Source: Anaerolineaceae bacterium UBA5211 (GTDB lineage Bacteria; Chloroflexota; Anaerolineae; Anaerolineales; Anaerolineaceae). Taken from it: 5,124 nucleotides of DNA. The notes under the pieces are model-generated. The model saw nothing but the letters and a program-made list of their open reading frames with translations. It made no database searches and was not told the origin of the DNA. The stretch spans positions 1 to 5,124 of the forward strand of contig DHVJ01000031.1 of assembly GCA_002412595.1 (NCBI GenBank), written 5' to 3'. A program made the translations under genes and the position numbers. Shown in pieces: positions 4,130 to 5,124 of the stretch. Positions within the stretch are counted from its first letter, which is position 1. Each line of letters begins with the position of its first letter.

Positions 4130-5124
4130 ATGGAAATCAAGCGTATTGCAGTTATTGTTCTGGATGGTGTCGGCGCCGGTGAATTACCGGATGCCGCAGA
4201 TTACGGTGATGTAGGCAGCAACACTTTGAGCAACATCGCCCGCGTGCTGGGCGGGCTGAATCTGCCCAATATGGGTGAGATCGGCCTAGGCAACATCACT
4301 CCCATCCAGGGAGTCGCCCCCAGAAAAGAAACCCGCGGTGCCTATGGGAAATGCACCGAAATCTCCAAAGGCAAAGATTCCGTTACCGGCCATTGGGAAT
4401 TGATGGGTGTTGAAGTAAAGAAACCTTTCCCAACCTACCCCAACGGCTTCCCGCCTGAAGTGCTGGACGAATTCAAACGCCGTACCGGTTACGATGTGCT
4501 CGGTAATAAACCCGCTTCCGGCACCGAGATCATCAAGGAATTGGGCGAAGAGCACGTGCGCACCGGCAAACCGATTGTCTATACTTCCGCCGATTCCGTC
4601 TTCCAAATTGCCGCGCACGAAGACGTCATCCCCATCCCTGAACTCTATCATCTGTGCGATGTCTCGCGCAAAATGCTGACCGGTGAGCACGCGGTCGGGC
4701 GCGTTATCGCACGGCCTTTCATCGGCGACAACACCGAAACTTTCGCGCGCACCAAGCGCCGGCACGATTACCCTCTGCTGGCCCCCAGCGACACCATGCT
4801 GGATACGCTCATCAAAGCCGGCCACAAGGTCTATGCCACCGGCAAGATCGACGACCTGTTCGGCGGGCGCGGCATCACCAAGACACATCATTCAGTCTTC
4901 AACATGGAAAGCATCCAGGCCATGGTGGATTTCATGGACGATGACTTCAGCGGCATGCTGTTCGCCAACCTGGTTGAATTCGATATGACCTACGGGCACC
5001 GCAACGACGTCAAAGGCTACGCGCAGAAACTTGAGGAATTTGACGCTTACCTGCCCACCATCCGCGCCAGGATGCAGCCCACTGATATCGCCATGATTGT
5101 GGCCGACCACGGCGTGGACCCCAC
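4130..5124 (+). CDS. deoB: Phosphopentomutase DeoB, 3' end cut by window edge
   Basis: DeoB interconverts (deoxy)ribose 1-phosphate and (deoxy)ribose 5-phosphate in the cytoplasm, joining nucleoside breakdown to central sugar metabolism. It is a metal-dependent member of the alkaline phosphatase superfamily. About 331 residues are present out of a usual 380-410. Visible features are IVLDGVGAGELPDA at 9-22 with metal ligand D12, GSNTLSNIA at 29-37, the phosphorylated-residue loop GKDSVTGHWE at 81-90, KPASGTEII at 127-135, GRVIARPFIGD at 190-200, and TGKIDDLF at 237-244. Further metal ligands lie in VEFDMTYGHR (D285, H290) and ADHG (D326, H327). The cap domain lies between about residues 100 and 215. 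The last histidine ligand would be beyond the edge. The ATG at 4130 follows AGGA with an 8-base spacer. At the phosphoacceptor position (Thr85 in the Bacillus cereus enzyme) this protein has Ser84. Family assignment is firm. Confidence 0.97.
   Translation, partial: MEIKRIAVIVLDGVGAGELPDAADYGDVGSNTLSNIARVLGGLNLPNMGEIGLGNITPIQGVAPRKETRGAYGKCTEISKGKDSVTGHWELMGVEVKKPFPTYPNGFPPEVLDEFKRRTGYDVLGNKPASGTEIIKELGEEHVRTGKPIVYTSADSVFQIAAHEDVIPIPELYHLCDVSRKMLTGEHAVGRVIARPFIGDNTETFARTKRRHDYPLLAPSDTMLDTLIKAGHKVYATGKIDDLFGGRGITKTHHSVFNMESIQAMVDFMDDDFSGMLFANLVEFDMTYGHRNDVKGYAQKLEEFDAYLPTIRARMQPTDIAMIVADHGVDP

Noticed and set aside
4286..5110. Minus-strand open frames opposite deoB
   Set aside because: They are antisense to an unmistakable DeoB coding sequence and arise from its codon pattern.

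Overview
The window looks like ordinary bacterial chromosome of moderate GC content, with AT-rich intergenic gaps. The style of the cold-shock protein and the GGCGGGATT/AATCCCGCC-type intergenic repeat recall Chloroflexota (Anaerolineae). That placement is from memory and is only a moderate-confidence inference. Six protein-coding genes are supported, one of them cut by the right edge.

Layout. Positions 1-400 hold no convincing gene. They contain a mosaic of an approximately 120-bp tandem repeat, with two good copies of its core, one diverged copy and one decayed copy. A strong hairpin at 412-441 separates this from a minus-strand cold-shock gene (467-676). That gene has a long AT-rich upstream region containing three mutually complementary segments. 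Next on the minus strand are a metallo-beta-lactamase-fold hydrolase of the COG1237 type (890-1750) and, 57 bp upstream of it, a multi-pass membrane protein (1808-2575); these two probably form one transcript. A clear intrinsic terminator (2668-2702) isolates them from the next minus-strand gene, a DUF1295 / steroid 5-alpha-reductase-family membrane protein (2716-3594).

A short divergent gap (3595-3668) containing a perfect 12-bp palindrome leads to the plus-strand genes. The first is an unrecognised 117-residue protein (3669-4022). The second is phosphopentomutase DeoB (4130 to the right edge, about 331 residues present), preceded by a perfect TATAAT box that overlaps an 8-bp inverted repeat.

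How the genes work together. No shared pathway is evident. DeoB links nucleoside catabolism to the pentose phosphate pool, the cold-shock protein is an RNA chaperone, and the hydrolase and the two membrane proteins have no substrate that can be read from the sequence. No mobile element, CRISPR array, tRNA or rRNA was found. The most interesting points are the repeat mosaic with a 40-codon period, the possible alternative-pairing leader of the cold-shock gene, the orphan 117-residue gene lacking a ribosome-binding site, and the operator-like inverted repeat at the deoB promoter. I did not find a convincing new multi-gene system.
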